The position numbers and the translations under genes are program-made. Positions 29,060-38,215 of a DNA stretch of 64,000 nucleotides are shown here, in pieces (position 1 is the first letter of the stretch; each line of letters starts with the position of its first letter). Below the pieces are notes generated by a model. The model was not told where the DNA came from, did not search any database, and saw only the letters and a program-made list of their open reading frames with translations. The DNA is from Gammaproteobacteria bacterium (GTDB lineage Bacteria; Pseudomonadota; Gammaproteobacteria; Ga0077536), in assembly GCA_021773835.1 (NCBI GenBank), contig JAJFJQ010000073.1, forward strand, positions 62,001 through 126,000. Direction: 5' to 3'.

Positions 29060-30103
29060 ATGATGACACAGGCAAAAGCAGACGACGCGCTGGTCAACTT
29101 ATTTCGCGGCAATTTCGAACGTTGCAAGATCGGTCCCGGACAGCGGGTTGTAGTGTTGACTGAGGGAGACCAGTTACGCGACTACGCCGCGGCTTCTGTG
29201 GCCGCCGCCACAGCCTTGGGCGCGCAAGTGGAGGACCTCAATATTCCCGCTGAAGGAGCGGCGGATACAAACGCACGGATGGCCAATATTGGGCAGAATA
29301 ATCTGTCAAAACATCCCGCTGCGATCGAGAAATGCAAGGCAGCGGACATCGTCATTGACCACATGTTGCTGCTTTTTTCGCCCGAGCAAATCGCGATGCA
29401 AGAAGCGGGTACGCGGATCTTGTTGATCGTCGAACCAATTGAGATCCTACAACGCTTAGAGCCTCAAGACGGGTTACGCACTAGGGTTGAGGCGGGTGCG
29501 CGGCGGCTTGCGACGGGGCGGACGCTTCGCTTTGTAAATTCCGCCGGCACCGACGTCACCTATAAACTCGGCGGCCGATCGATTCTGGATGAATATGGTT
29601 ACACCGATCAGCCCGGTCGTTGGGACCATTGGCCCGGCGGATTTGTCGCCACGATGCCGGTGCCAGAAGGTGTCAATGGACGCGTAGTAATGGCTGCTGG
29701 TGATATTGTTTTTCCGCAAAAAGAAGCGCTGAAAACACCCGTCGAGTTTGTCATCGAAAACGGTTGGGTTACGGCAATTCACGGCACTGAGGATGCCGCA
29801 GCCCTGCGCGAATTCATGGAATCGTACGATGATCCGCGGGCGTATGCGGTATCGCATATTGGTTGGGGGTTGAATGAGCGCTGCGAATGGAACGTCGACC
29901 TGCCAGGGATTGGAATGGACGGTCGTGCATATTGCGGCAATGTCTTGTTTTCGTTGGGCCCGGATACCGAATTTGGTGGTGACAATGACACGGCTTGTCA
30001 TCTCGATTTACCGATGCGTGATTGTACATTGTGGGTTGACGACGAATTGATCGTAGATAACGGCAAGATTGTCCCCCGAGACCTACAACCGGTGGCGGCC
30101 TAA
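29060..30103 (+). CDS. NicX-like (2,5-dihydroxypyridine dioxygenase / M29-like) protein
   Basis: The 347-residue protein belongs to the group containing 2,5-dihydroxypyridine 5,6-dioxygenase (NicX) and M29-type aminopeptidases. Candidate iron ligands are H266 (SHIGWG), H314 and D316 (ACHLD). They match the H265/H318/D320 arrangement known for Pseudomonas NicX. In that enzyme the iron site opens the pyridine ring of nicotinate catabolism. AGGAG sits 4 nt before the ATG. No other nic genes are visible, so the exact substrate is open. Confidence 0.78.
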   Translation: MMTQAKADDALVNLFRGNFERCKIGPGQRVVVLTEGDQLRDYAAASVAAATALGAQVEDLNIPAEGAADTNARMANIGQNNLSKHPAAIEKCKAADIVIDHMLLLFSPEQIAMQEAGTRILLIVEPIEILQRLEPQDGLRTRVEAGARRLATGRTLRFVNSAGTDVTYKLGGRSILDEYGYTDQPGRWDHWPGGFVATMPVPEGVNGRVVMAAGDIVFPQKEALKTPVEFVIENGWVTAIHGTEDAAALREFMESYDDPRAYAVSHIGWGLNERCEWNVDLPGIGMDGRAYCGNVLFSLGPDTEFGGDNDTACHLDLPMRDCTLWVDDELIVDNGKIVPRDLQPVAA

Positions 30104-30172
30104 GATAGTTCGCAGCGGTATCGTCTCCACTTGCTCGTTGCTCGTGGGCAGCGAACTTGTCGGCGCGCCGAG

Positions 30173-30439
30173 ATGAGCGAAGTCGGGCGAAACGGCGACG
30201 AAGTCGAAACCGTAATTGTGCCTCATGGTGAGCTCAGCTCGGCGGCGTTACAGGGTCTCGCGGAAGCCTTTGTTCTGCGCGAGGGGACAGAATACGGGGA
30301 GCGCCCGTATACGCTTCAACAAAAGGTTCGGCACGTCCTTAATCAGTTGGAACGCGGCGAGGCCGTCATCGTTTGTGAACCGAGCTCCGGTAGCGTCGAT
30401 ATCGTGCTGCAGCGAGCGGTGCGTCCGAAACAGGGATAG
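30173..30439 (+). CDS. YheU/UPF0270 family protein
   Basis: The 88-residue protein matches YheU. The segment VIVPHGELSSAALQGLAEAFVLREGTEYGE aligns with the family's IPWQDLSPETL...FVLREGTDYGE, and LEQKV/LNQLERGEAVIV is also present. The function of the family is unknown. I use the ATG at 30173, which leaves a short charged leader before the conserved part. It sits alone between the NicX-like gene and a convergent exporter. Confidence 0.85.
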   Translation: MSEVGRNGDEVETVIVPHGELSSAALQGLAEAFVLREGTEYGERPYTLQQKVRHVLNQLERGEAVIVCEPSSGSVDIVLQRAVRPKQG

Positions 30440-30458
30440 CGCGTGCGGCTGCGTGGTG

Positions 30459-31394
30459 CTAGGTAGAGGCCATCTCGATATTTTGCCGTCGGTGGAGCGT
30501 CCGGAGATACAGGTTGTTCGCGACCAACGAAGAGACAACCAAGGCGGCGCCGACGATTTCAATCGATTCGAAGCGGTAGCCTTGGAACGCCCGAAACGCG
30601 AATGTCGATACTGGCAGTAAATTGATCAGTAGGGTCGCGTTCTGCGGACCGATCCGACGATTGCCAAAATTCCATGCCAACATTGCAAACACCACACCAA
30701 TGAAGGTGAGGTAACCAAGTTGCCAACTCACCGCATTCAATTGGTCGAGCGTCGGCGTATGGATCCGACCGCTGAATACCATCACTTGGGTAATGCATAC
30801 GGTTGCCAGGGCCCCGGGTATCATGGTGAGTACGGTGATGCGCCAAGTCGACCAACCGCTCAAACGTGAAGTACCCATGGTGTAGACGACCCAGCAAGCC
30901 GCGCCGAGTACGATGAGTAGATCTCCCACAAGTTGGCGCGAACTTTCGACGAATATCAGCTGTCCTTTGGTGACGACGAGCACGACGCCAACAAATGCCA
31001 GTGCGATACACGCGACCGTGAAATTGGCCGGCCTTATCCCACGAAACAGCCATAATCCGATCGCCGCGATCGAGGGTTGCAGGGCTACAATCACCGCCGT
31101 ATGTTCCGCTCGCGACATAGCCATCCCGATAAATACTAGGAGCGGTGAACCGCACATACCAATCACCCCGAGGACCACAGCAGGGAAGAACGCGCTGCCG
31201 TACGCAAGAGACCGCTTCCCCTCCAGCACTGCCAGTACCGGCAACATCAATAGCGCCGGGACCGCGTAGCGGATCGCGGTCATGTGGTACAGGTCGACAA
31301 TCGCAAACGCGTCTTTGGCCACAGGTAACTGGATCCCCCACACGCAAACCGCAGTTGCGACCGCAATAAGACCGATAAAAAAACCACTGTGCAT
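30459..31394 (-). CDS. EamA/DMT-family transporter
   Basis: The ~311-residue protein has about ten hydrophobic helices in two EamA halves. Examples are FIGLIAVATAVCVWGIQLPVAKDAF at the start and WNFGNRRIGPQNATLLINLLPV in the second half. EamA proteins export or import metabolites; the substrate is unknown. An ATG at 31394 begins just before the first helix. A TTG 15 nt earlier is also possible. It is the first of three EamA genes in the window. Confidence 0.88.
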   Translation of the reverse strand: MHSGFFIGLIAVATAVCVWGIQLPVAKDAFAIVDLYHMTAIRYAVPALLMLPVLAVLEGKRSLAYGSAFFPAVVLGVIGMCGSPLLVFIGMAMSRAEHTAVIVALQPSIAAIGLWLFRGIRPANFTVACIALAFVGVVLVVTKGQLIFVESSRQLVGDLLIVLGAACWVVYTMGTSRLSGWSTWRITVLTMIPGALATVCITQVMVFSGRIHTPTLDQLNAVSWQLGYLTFIGVVFAMLAWNFGNRRIGPQNATLLINLLPVSTFAFRAFQGYRFESIEIVGAALVVSSLVANNLYLRTLHRRQNIEMAST

Positions 31395-31511
31395 TGGTAG
31401 GTGCTGCAACTAAACGTTGAAGACCACGCATTTCTTGCGAGATCGCGGTTGGTGGAGGATGGTGTATGGGCATTCTACCGAACCCAGTGCCGATTCGGCT
31501 AAACTTCTGCG

Positions 31512-32357
31512 ATGAGTATTCGCGCGGAACTTCTAAGTCTGGTCGAACAAGTCGATGCGACAATTGATGTGCCGGACGTGTGCCAGGTCTATATACCGGA
31601 ACCTCGCGTTGCACCGGATAAAGACGCCGAATTTGGCCTGGTTGAGCTTGAAGACGGCGCTACCGGGCTATTCTACGCGTGGCTTGGGGCGTCGCAGGAC
31701 GGCATCAGCGAACGTTTCTGCATCGAAGAGCTAATCGGCGCCAAGGCTATCGACCTCGCGCGGCATTTCAATGGTACCGATGATATTGAGCGATCCTTAG
31801 GACTCGCTGCGATCAACGCAATCACGCAAAGTGTTTTTGTTCGGTCCGACATCGGATCGCGCATCGCGCCGGACTCAATGGGTGGGTTGTCGCTTGTCCC
31901 TGGTGATCGACTCGGCATGGTCGGCAATTTCCCGTCATTGGTTCGCCAAGCAATGGCCATGGACATACCAGTGACCGTGGTCGAGAGGAAGCAGCATATG
32001 CTGACCCAAGCGGAGGGTATATGCATTACGCTAGATCCCGAGGCGCTGCGTGATTGCAATAAAATCATTTGCACCGCCGCGACATTGATCAATGACAGTG
32101 TCGATGAAATGCTGAATCACTGCCAGCACGCAGAGATCGTCGCGATGATTGGGCCGAGCGCGAGTTTTTTCCCAGATCCCGTTTTTGCCCGCGGCGTTGC
32201 TGTGGTTGGCGGGACGCGCGTGTTGGATCCTCGGAGCGTGATCAGCAACCAGCGGTTGGGTCAGGGGCTTGGCCGTTGTGCCTACCGTTATACTTTGTCT
32301 AGCGATCGCTACGTGGGAACACCGAAATTGTGTGCGGCGCTCCGCAATGCCGATTAG
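31512..32357 (+). CDS. DUF4213/DUF364 Rossmann-like protein
   Basis: The 281-residue protein has an N-terminal DUF4213-like region (about 1-115). A DUF364 region follows, with GDRLGMVGNFPSLVRQA, TAATLINDSVDEML and IGPSASFFPDPVFARGV. The fold is Rossmann-like, and members have been linked to metal chelate binding, but no reaction is established. It stands 59 nt upstream of the CoA-transferase pair in the same direction and may be in that operon. Confidence 0.8.
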   Translation: MSIRAELLSLVEQVDATIDVPDVCQVYIPEPRVAPDKDAEFGLVELEDGATGLFYAWLGASQDGISERFCIEELIGAKAIDLARHFNGTDDIERSLGLAAINAITQSVFVRSDIGSRIAPDSMGGLSLVPGDRLGMVGNFPSLVRQAMAMDIPVTVVERKQHMLTQAEGICITLDPEALRDCNKIICTAATLINDSVDEMLNHCQHAEIVAMIGPSASFFPDPVFARGVAVVGGTRVLDPRSVISNQRLGQGLGRCAYRYTLSSDRYVGTPKLCAALRNAD

Positions 32358-32416
32358 GAGTCGCCTAATTCGGGACCAGTCGCTACACTGGTAGGCACTG
32401 TGGGTCAGTCGATTTC

Positions 32417-33286
32417 ATGACAGCTGAACAAAGACAAACCAGGATAATCGACGAGATCGTGGCCGCGAATTGTCTAGAAGATGGCATGACGGTTGCGATT
32501 GGCGAGCCGTCGCCAATGGCGATGATACGGCACATTGTTCGCCGTCGGGTGCGTGACCTCACTGTTATTGGGACTGGTCTCGCGCTCGACCTCCTCATTG
32601 CCGGCGGCTGCGTGCGAAAGGTCATTAGTTATTACGCCGGTGGCGGCTATGGCGTACCCGTGGTGCCCGCATTTAGGCGTGCGGCGCAGGCCGGCGAAAT
32701 TGATATCTGGGAATGCGAGGAGGGCATATTGACCAGTGGGCTTGAGGCCGCTGGCAAAGGTTTGCCTTTTCTACCGTGGCGCGGTGGGGTTGGAACGTCG
32801 TTGCCGGAAGTCAATCCAGACCTCAAGCTCATCGAGGACCCGATCAACGGCGAGCCACTGATCGCCGTACCCGCGATAAAACCTGACATTACTTTATTGC
32901 ACGCAGCAGAATCTGACGCCTACGGCAATGTACGGCACTGTGGCGGGCCGGGGTGGATCGATCTGTTTCTGCACCGCGCCGCCACGCGAACGATTGTGCA
33001 AGTTGAGAAGATTATTTCAAACGAGGACATCCGCAGTGATCCGTGGGCGACGACGATAGGGGGTGCCGACGCGGTTGTCCGTATGCCGTACGGTGCCCAT
33101 CCATTTTATAGCCGCGGCTACTACGTTCAGGATGCCTCATTCGCTCAGGATTATTTTTCGGCCGCCGGTAGCGGCGGTGACGAGTTGGACCAGTTTCTCA
33201 CCCGGTATTGTCGCGAGCCGGGAACCCATGCCGATTACCTCGAACGGATTGGCATTAAGCGGTTACTTGGGTTGTATGAGTACTAA
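32417..33286 (+). CDS. CoA-transferase family subunit A (IpdA-like)
   Basis: The 289-residue subunit has class I CoA-transferase features: VAIGEPSPMAMIRH, IGTGLALDLLIAGG and LLHAAESDAYGNVRHCG. The segment EIDIWECEEGILTSGLEAAGKGLPFLPWRGGVGT resembles IpdA of steroid catabolism more than glutaconate CoA-transferase A. IpdAB is a CoA-transferase-fold hydrolase that opens the last steroid ring CoA ester. The pairing with subunit B 6 nt downstream is certain; the reaction is inferred. Confidence 0.85.
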   Translation: MTAEQRQTRIIDEIVAANCLEDGMTVAIGEPSPMAMIRHIVRRRVRDLTVIGTGLALDLLIAGGCVRKVISYYAGGGYGVPVVPAFRRAAQAGEIDIWECEEGILTSGLEAAGKGLPFLPWRGGVGTSLPEVNPDLKLIEDPINGEPLIAVPAIKPDITLLHAAESDAYGNVRHCGGPGWIDLFLHRAATRTIVQVEKIISNEDIRSDPWATTIGGADAVVRMPYGAHPFYSRGYYVQDASFAQDYFSAAGSGGDELDQFLTRYCREPGTHADYLERIGIKRLLGLYEY

Positions 33287-33292
33287 AGCGTC

Positions 33293-34084
33293 ATGACCGT
33301 AGAGTGCTCCGCTCAAGAGCTGATGGCCGTTTTTCTTGCGCGTGATTTTGTCGACGGCGAGCATTTGCAAGTCGGGGTCGGGTTACCGGTGCCCGAGGCT
33401 GCGGTAAGGCTCGCTCACATGATGCATGGCCCCAATATGGAATTGGTCTTTCTGGGCGCGCGGATGAACGTCGCCCATCTCGATTATCTGCCCTTACCGG
33501 CCTTCGGGTGGGATCGACGGGTGGTTCGGTGGTCGGAATCATTTAGCGACCGCGGGCATCGTTTTGATCAAGTCAAAGACTGGGGTCGACGTGTGTTTTT
33601 CATTGGCGGGATCCAGGTCGATCTATACGGCAACACCAATTTAATCGGCATTGGCGATGATCACCGTCGATTAAAGTTTCGTGGTCCGGGCTCTGTCGGC
33701 ACGCCAACTTTGACGACACATGTCGGGCGCTACTACATCGTTTTGAATTCACACACCGCACGCACCTTTGTGCCGCGCTGCGATTTTATTAGCACGGTCG
33801 GTTGGGGTGGTGGCGGTGCCGACGCACGCGAGAAATTGGGCCTGCCCGGTGGCGGCCCGAAATATTGCGTCACCCCATTATGCGTAATGGATTTTAGCGA
33901 GGATGAAAAACGTATGCGGCTGCGATCCTTGCACCCAGGGGTGAGTTTGGAAGAGGTAAAATCGAATACTGGCTTCGATCTGCTGATCCCAGATGACGTA
34001 CCCGTGACCGAATTACCGACAGAAGCCGAATTGACGGTACTGCGCACCCGCGTCGATCGCGAAGGATTGCTCCGGGGCGATTGA
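33293..34084 (+). CDS. CoA-transferase family subunit B (IpdB-like)
   Basis: The 263-residue subunit begins with a CoA-transferase fold (VGVGLPVPEAAVRLAHMM). At the position of the usual catalytic ESG/EAG glutamate it reads VFLGARMN, so a classical transferase mechanism looks unlikely. Features shared with IpdB are IGGIQVDLYGNTN, the closing block LRSLHPGVSLEEVKSNTGFDLLI, and LPTEAEL...GLL. Together with subunit A this suggests a hydrolase or lyase acting on a CoA ester. The IpdB comparison is from memory and needs alignment. Confidence 0.84.
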   Translation: MTVECSAQELMAVFLARDFVDGEHLQVGVGLPVPEAAVRLAHMMHGPNMELVFLGARMNVAHLDYLPLPAFGWDRRVVRWSESFSDRGHRFDQVKDWGRRVFFIGGIQVDLYGNTNLIGIGDDHRRLKFRGPGSVGTPTLTTHVGRYYIVLNSHTARTFVPRCDFISTVGWGGGGADAREKLGLPGGGPKYCVTPLCVMDFSEDEKRMRLRSLHPGVSLEEVKSNTGFDLLIPDDVPVTELPTEAELTVLRTRVDREGLLRGD

Positions 34085-34222
34085 TTCACACCTTCCCCAC
34101 GTCACCATCGGGCGGGGTAGAAGCACCACAGCAGATCACGCAGGCCAACATCAGCATACCGACACCAAGCGTGCGGATGCTAAGATGCAGACTCGCCCAA
34201 CCTCCACGAGTAAATTTATTCC

Positions 34223-34900
34223 GTGTCGATCCCAACTGCAACACCGTCCGCGTCAGTGATGATTATTCGTGATGGTGATGGACCATTGGAAGTATTGTTA
34301 GTGAGGAGAAATACCAAGATCGCCTTCCATGGTGGATCTTGGGTCTTTCCCGGCGGCAAGGTCGATATGGCCGATCGTCAGGCTGCCGGCGATGCGGACG
34401 AACTTGATGTTGCGCGCCGTGCGGCGGTCCGTGAAGTAGGTGAGGAGGCCGGCATTGCGGTTCAGGCATCCGACTTGAAGACCTTTGGTCACTGGACGAC
34501 GCCCGAGAATCAGCCGAAACGCTTTGCGACGTGGTTTTTCGCGACACAGATCAGTTCGGGTTGCGAGGTCGAGATCGATGGCAATGAGATTGTCGATCAT
34601 TGCTGGCTCTCGGTCGCCAACGCGCTCGCAAGACGCGCAAAAGGTGAAATCACCTTACCCCCTCCGACGTTTGTGTCGCTCCTCAAGCTGGAACAATTTA
34701 GTCGCAGTGCCAGCTTTTTTGATCACCTAGACCGTCATGGGGCGGAACGCTTTGTACCAAAGGTAGTGGATCTCGAGAACGGACGGTGCTCACTGTATGA
34801 GGAAGATGTTGGCTATGAGACCCTCGATCTAACAATGGCCGGTGCGCGTCATCGACTGTTCATGCTCGAGTCGGGTTGGGACTACGTGCGGGAGTTTTAG
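34223..34900 (+). CDS. Nudix hydrolase (long-insert type)
   Basis: The 225-residue protein has a Nudix box with an insertion. GGKVD is followed by about 20 residues and then REVGEEAGI, which supplies the metal-binding glutamates. This spaced box and FATWFFATQ resemble NUDT19-type or acyl-CoA-related Nudix proteins. The start is GTG at 34223. A CoA-ester pyrophosphatase role would fit the neighbouring CoA-transferase genes but is not shown by the sequence. Confidence 0.85.
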   Translation: MSIPTATPSASVMIIRDGDGPLEVLLVRRNTKIAFHGGSWVFPGGKVDMADRQAAGDADELDVARRAAVREVGEEAGIAVQASDLKTFGHWTTPENQPKRFATWFFATQISSGCEVEIDGNEIVDHCWLSVANALARRAKGEITLPPPTFVSLLKLEQFSRSASFFDHLDRHGAERFVPKVVDLENGRCSLYEEDVGYETLDLTMAGARHRLFMLESGWDYVREF

Positions 34901-34935
34901 GCGCGGGTAATCTCAGAATTGAACATCTCTGTCGC

Positions 34936-35616
34936 TCAACGACGGTGCTGTCCAGCTGCAACGGCAGCTTCCCAATCGGCAGTATATTTTTCGACGTCCG
35001 CCTGCTCTAGGGGATCAGAGCCGGCGAGTACGACCTCTAGGTAAGGTAGGTCGTCGAAGCCCCAAAAGACTTCCTCCTTGGCGACCATGCACGGCACACC
35101 AAAACAGCCGCGGGCGATCGCTTCATCGGTATTGGCCCTTACTTGCGCCTTTGCGTCATCACTCGAAGTGCCGGCGATCAACCGTTCGCCATCGATATCG
35201 AGATCCGCGAGACACTTTCCGACCGCGTCTTTGTCGTTTGGATCGATTCCTTCGACCCACACCGCGTAGAGGATCCGTTCCGTGATACGGCGGCGCTCGT
35301 CCTCCGACATCTCCTGTGCGGTCAGCCGAAGTAGAAACAACGGATTGAATGGGTGCATTTTTGGCGCATTCAACGGGATCCCATGCTGTGCTGCCTTGCG
35401 CAGATTATTTCGATTCATCCACTCAAGCTTTGGTTTGATCTCGGCCGGGCCTAATTGTCCGAATGCCTGTAAAAATCCAGCGAACAAAACCGGTACTGGA
35501 CGCACGACATAGCCGTACTTTTCTGCCATCGCCGGTAGTCCATGCCACGCAAGGTAGGCATTGTGGGAAATATAGTCGAAGTAGAAATCGACCTGTTGCT
35601 GATTATTGTTGGACAC
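34936..35616 (-). CDS. DsbA-family 2-hydroxychromene-2-carboxylate isomerase-like protein
   Basis: The 226-residue thioredoxin-fold protein begins VDFYFDYISHNAYLAWHGLPAM, the signature of the kappa-GST/HCCA isomerase group. It ends with GCFGVPCMVAKEEVFWGFDDLPYLE. There is no CxxC, as expected for HCCA isomerases. These enzymes use glutathione to isomerise chromene or related ring-cleavage intermediates of aromatic breakdown. That agrees with the Rieske, NicX-like and BVMO genes around it; the true substrate is unknown. Confidence 0.88.
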   Translation of the reverse strand: MSNNNQQQVDFYFDYISHNAYLAWHGLPAMAEKYGYVVRPVPVLFAGFLQAFGQLGPAEIKPKLEWMNRNNLRKAAQHGIPLNAPKMHPFNPLFLLRLTAQEMSEDERRRITERILYAVWVEGIDPNDKDAVGKCLADLDIDGERLIAGTSSDDAKAQVRANTDEAIARGCFGVPCMVAKEEVFWGFDDLPYLEVVLAGSDPLEQADVEKYTADWEAAVAAGQHRR

Positions 35617-35714
35617 GATATCTCCTTTTCTAATTACTCATCGCCCTTTATAAAGGACCGGCGCGCCGAGATCATCGGGTCAGACGCGACGATCGCGGCC
35701 ATCATACACACCGA

Positions 35715-36620
35715 ATGCTGAATCTACGCCACCCAAGCATCCCAAGCGCCTATATGATGTTGGTTATTGTGATGGTGTTATGGGCGAGCGGCATTATCGT
35801 CTCTCGCAGTGTCTACGATAGTGTACCGCCCGTTGGGTTTTCATTCTGGCGTTGGATATGCGCGGTGGTGATCATGACACCACTTGCAGCCAGGAAAACA
35901 TGGCATCACCGTAGTGTGTTACGCGAGCGGCTTCCCGCGCTGTTGATGCTAGGGCTTTTCTTGGCGCTGGGGAGTACTGCGATAGTCGTCGCGGTGCAGT
36001 ACACGACGGCAACAAATGTCGCCTTAGTTAGTGGCACTCAACCGATCGTCACCGCCTTGATTGCCTGGATGTTACTCAAAGAGCGGTTAACGCCACGACA
36101 AATGTGCGGGGTCCTTGCGGCAACCGTTGGGGTTGCCGGTATGATCTCACGCTTTGATATCGGTTTGCTTAGCACGCTTTCGTTCAATCTCGGCGATATC
36201 GTGACCTTGGCCTCCGTGACCGGCTACGCCCTCTATGCGGTGAATCTACATCGATGGGTCGCCGGCGTTGGTCCGTTAGTCATGATGTACGTGAGCTGCC
36301 TTGGCGTCGTTGTCGTCCTGTTCCCAGTGTTTGTTGCAGAGTCGATGTGGATCGAATCGATGGTGTTTACCGGGCCCGTGTTTTGGGCCATGTTCTACTT
36401 AGCGGCAATCCCGACATTACTCGCGACGACCATGTGGAACCTTAGCGTCGGCGTTGTCGGACCGAATCGAGCGACAATTTTTACCAATCTTCTGCCGCTG
36501 TTCGGCGTCGCCTTGGCGGTTTTATTATTGAATGAGGCGGTGCACGGCTATCACCTCATCGGCGGGGTATTGATCTGCTTCGGGATCACAATGGTCGTGA
36601 GGCGCGATTCGACAACATAA
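35715..36620 (+). CDS. EamA/DMT-family transporter
   Basis: The 301-residue protein has ten predicted helices in two EamA repeats. The N terminus is SAYMMLVIVMVLWASGIIVSR, with TTATNVALVSGTQPIVTALIAW and RATIFTNLLPLFGVALAVLLLNEAV further on. The substrate cannot be deduced. It is divergent from the isomerase-like gene and converges with the BVMO-like gene, ending 18 nt from it. Confidence 0.9.
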   Translation: MLNLRHPSIPSAYMMLVIVMVLWASGIIVSRSVYDSVPPVGFSFWRWICAVVIMTPLAARKTWHHRSVLRERLPALLMLGLFLALGSTAIVVAVQYTTATNVALVSGTQPIVTALIAWMLLKERLTPRQMCGVLAATVGVAGMISRFDIGLLSTLSFNLGDIVTLASVTGYALYAVNLHRWVAGVGPLVMMYVSCLGVVVVLFPVFVAESMWIESMVFTGPVFWAMFYLAAIPTLLATTMWNLSVGVVGPNRATIFTNLLPLFGVALAVLLLNEAVHGYHLIGGVLICFGITMVVRRDSTT

Positions 36621-36638
36621 GTTTTTGAAAAATGCCGA

Positions 36639-38099
36639 CTAGCGCATCGCTTCAACATTGAAGTCGCCGGCGTTGTCGCGACTTGTCTGCAGCTTAAATT
36701 CGTCCATCGAGTGTGGCCACTGTGTAACCAGGCGGCCCGATGCGGCACGGTAGTAGAACTCGTTGCCGCAGTCTGCCTGCCAGACATCGACTTTTGCAAT
36801 GTCGCTTTGCAGTTTCTCATTGAAGTTTTCCATCACATCGCTGCGAATATCGATCCATGCCAGATTCTCGTCTACTACACGCTTTATCTGCCGCATGATG
36901 TAGGCGACCTGCTGTTCCAGCATGTACAAAATGCAACCTTGGTTTGTATTTGGTCCATAGAGCATAAAAAGATTGGGGAACCCTGCGGTATTCATGCCGA
37001 GATACGCTTGTGCTCCGTCGCTCCAGGCGTCTTTAATATGCAGTCCGTCGCGGCCGGTCACATCCAAGGCGGTGAGGTAGGAGGTGGTGTAGAAACCCGT
37101 CGAGTAGATGATCGTATCGACCTCTCGTGCTCTTCCATCCGCCGTCACGATTGCGTTCTCCGTTATCCGCTCGATATCGTCGGTTATCAGCTCAACATTG
37201 TCGCGATTAAACATCGGATAATAGAGATCGGAAAACAGTGGCCGCTTACACCCAAACGGATGATTCGGAGTAAGCTTGCGGCGTAGCGCCGGGTCCTCTA
37301 CCTCGGCAATGCGTTCGAGACCCGACCGCTCGATCTCCGCAAGAACGTCCTTGTCACCGAAGGTGGCGAGTGTATTCCAGACTTTGTAGATTTCCTCGCG
37401 GCTTTTGGCGACAGCTTCGGGGTGTTGACGGTAGTACTCGAGCTGCTCTTGCGTATAGGGCGTGTTCTCCTTTGGGACGACCCAATTCGCGGTTCTTTGA
37501 TAGAGCTGCAACTCGCCAACCACCGGGGCGATTTGCGGCGCGAATTGCACCGCGCTTGCCGCGATCCCGATCACGCCAACGCGCTCGCCGCTGAGATCGT
37601 GCGATTTATTCCATCGGGCGGAATGCCAGGCATTGCCTTTGAAGTCGTCGATACCCGGGATCGAAGGCCACACGGTGTTATTGAACATGCCGATTGCGCT
37701 GACGACTATTTGCGCTTCTATCGTTTCGTCATTGGCAGTGGTAATGGTCCAATAGGCACCATCCTCCTGCCAGACCAATTTAGCCACCTGGGTGTTGTAT
37801 TGAATATGCGGCCGGACTTCGTATTTGTCCGCGATGTGGTTCAGGTACTCCAAGATCTCGGCTTGTCCGGCGAACGGTCGGGTCCAGTCGTTTTTAGGTT
37901 CCAAAGCGAATGAATAGAGGTGTGACTGCACGTCGCACTCCGCACCGGGGTATTGGTTCCAGTACCAGGTACCGCCAACGCCATCACCTTTTTCCAGGAT
38001 CTTATAATCGCTAATGCCGGCTTTGTTAAGATTGGCCGCGGTACAAATACCCGCCGAGCCGGCGCCAATGATGACGATACGATGCCGTTGTTGACCCAT
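36639..38099 (-). CDS. Flavin-containing Baeyer-Villiger-type monooxygenase
   Basis: The 486-residue flavoprotein has an FAD-binding GxGxxG (IVIIGAGSAG) near the N terminus and an NADPH-binding segment GVIGIAASAVQFAPQIA. The BVMO-like fingerprint FKGNAWHSARWN fits FxGxxxHxxxW. Such enzymes insert oxygen next to ketones, giving esters or lactones. The protein is shorter than some class I BVMOs but of normal length for this group. The ketone substrate is unknown. Confidence 0.91.
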   Translation of the reverse strand: MGQQRHRIVIIGAGSAGICTAANLNKAGISDYKILEKGDGVGGTWYWNQYPGAECDVQSHLYSFALEPKNDWTRPFAGQAEILEYLNHIADKYEVRPHIQYNTQVAKLVWQEDGAYWTITTANDETIEAQIVVSAIGMFNNTVWPSIPGIDDFKGNAWHSARWNKSHDLSGERVGVIGIAASAVQFAPQIAPVVGELQLYQRTANWVVPKENTPYTQEQLEYYRQHPEAVAKSREEIYKVWNTLATFGDKDVLAEIERSGLERIAEVEDPALRRKLTPNHPFGCKRPLFSDLYYPMFNRDNVELITDDIERITENAIVTADGRAREVDTIIYSTGFYTTSYLTALDVTGRDGLHIKDAWSDGAQAYLGMNTAGFPNLFMLYGPNTNQGCILYMLEQQVAYIMRQIKRVVDENLAWIDIRSDVMENFNEKLQSDIAKVDVWQADCGNEFYYRAASGRLVTQWPHSMDEFKLQTSRDNAGDFNVEAMR

Positions 38100-38215
38100 G
38101 AAATACTCCGAATTTTGTTGTGTGGATTACGCAGGGAGTAAGTCTACTGGTTTAAATCGGAGTTTAGAATCCGTCGGGTCGGTGGTTACCGATGCGAACT
38201 TGGTTCTGCGTTGTT

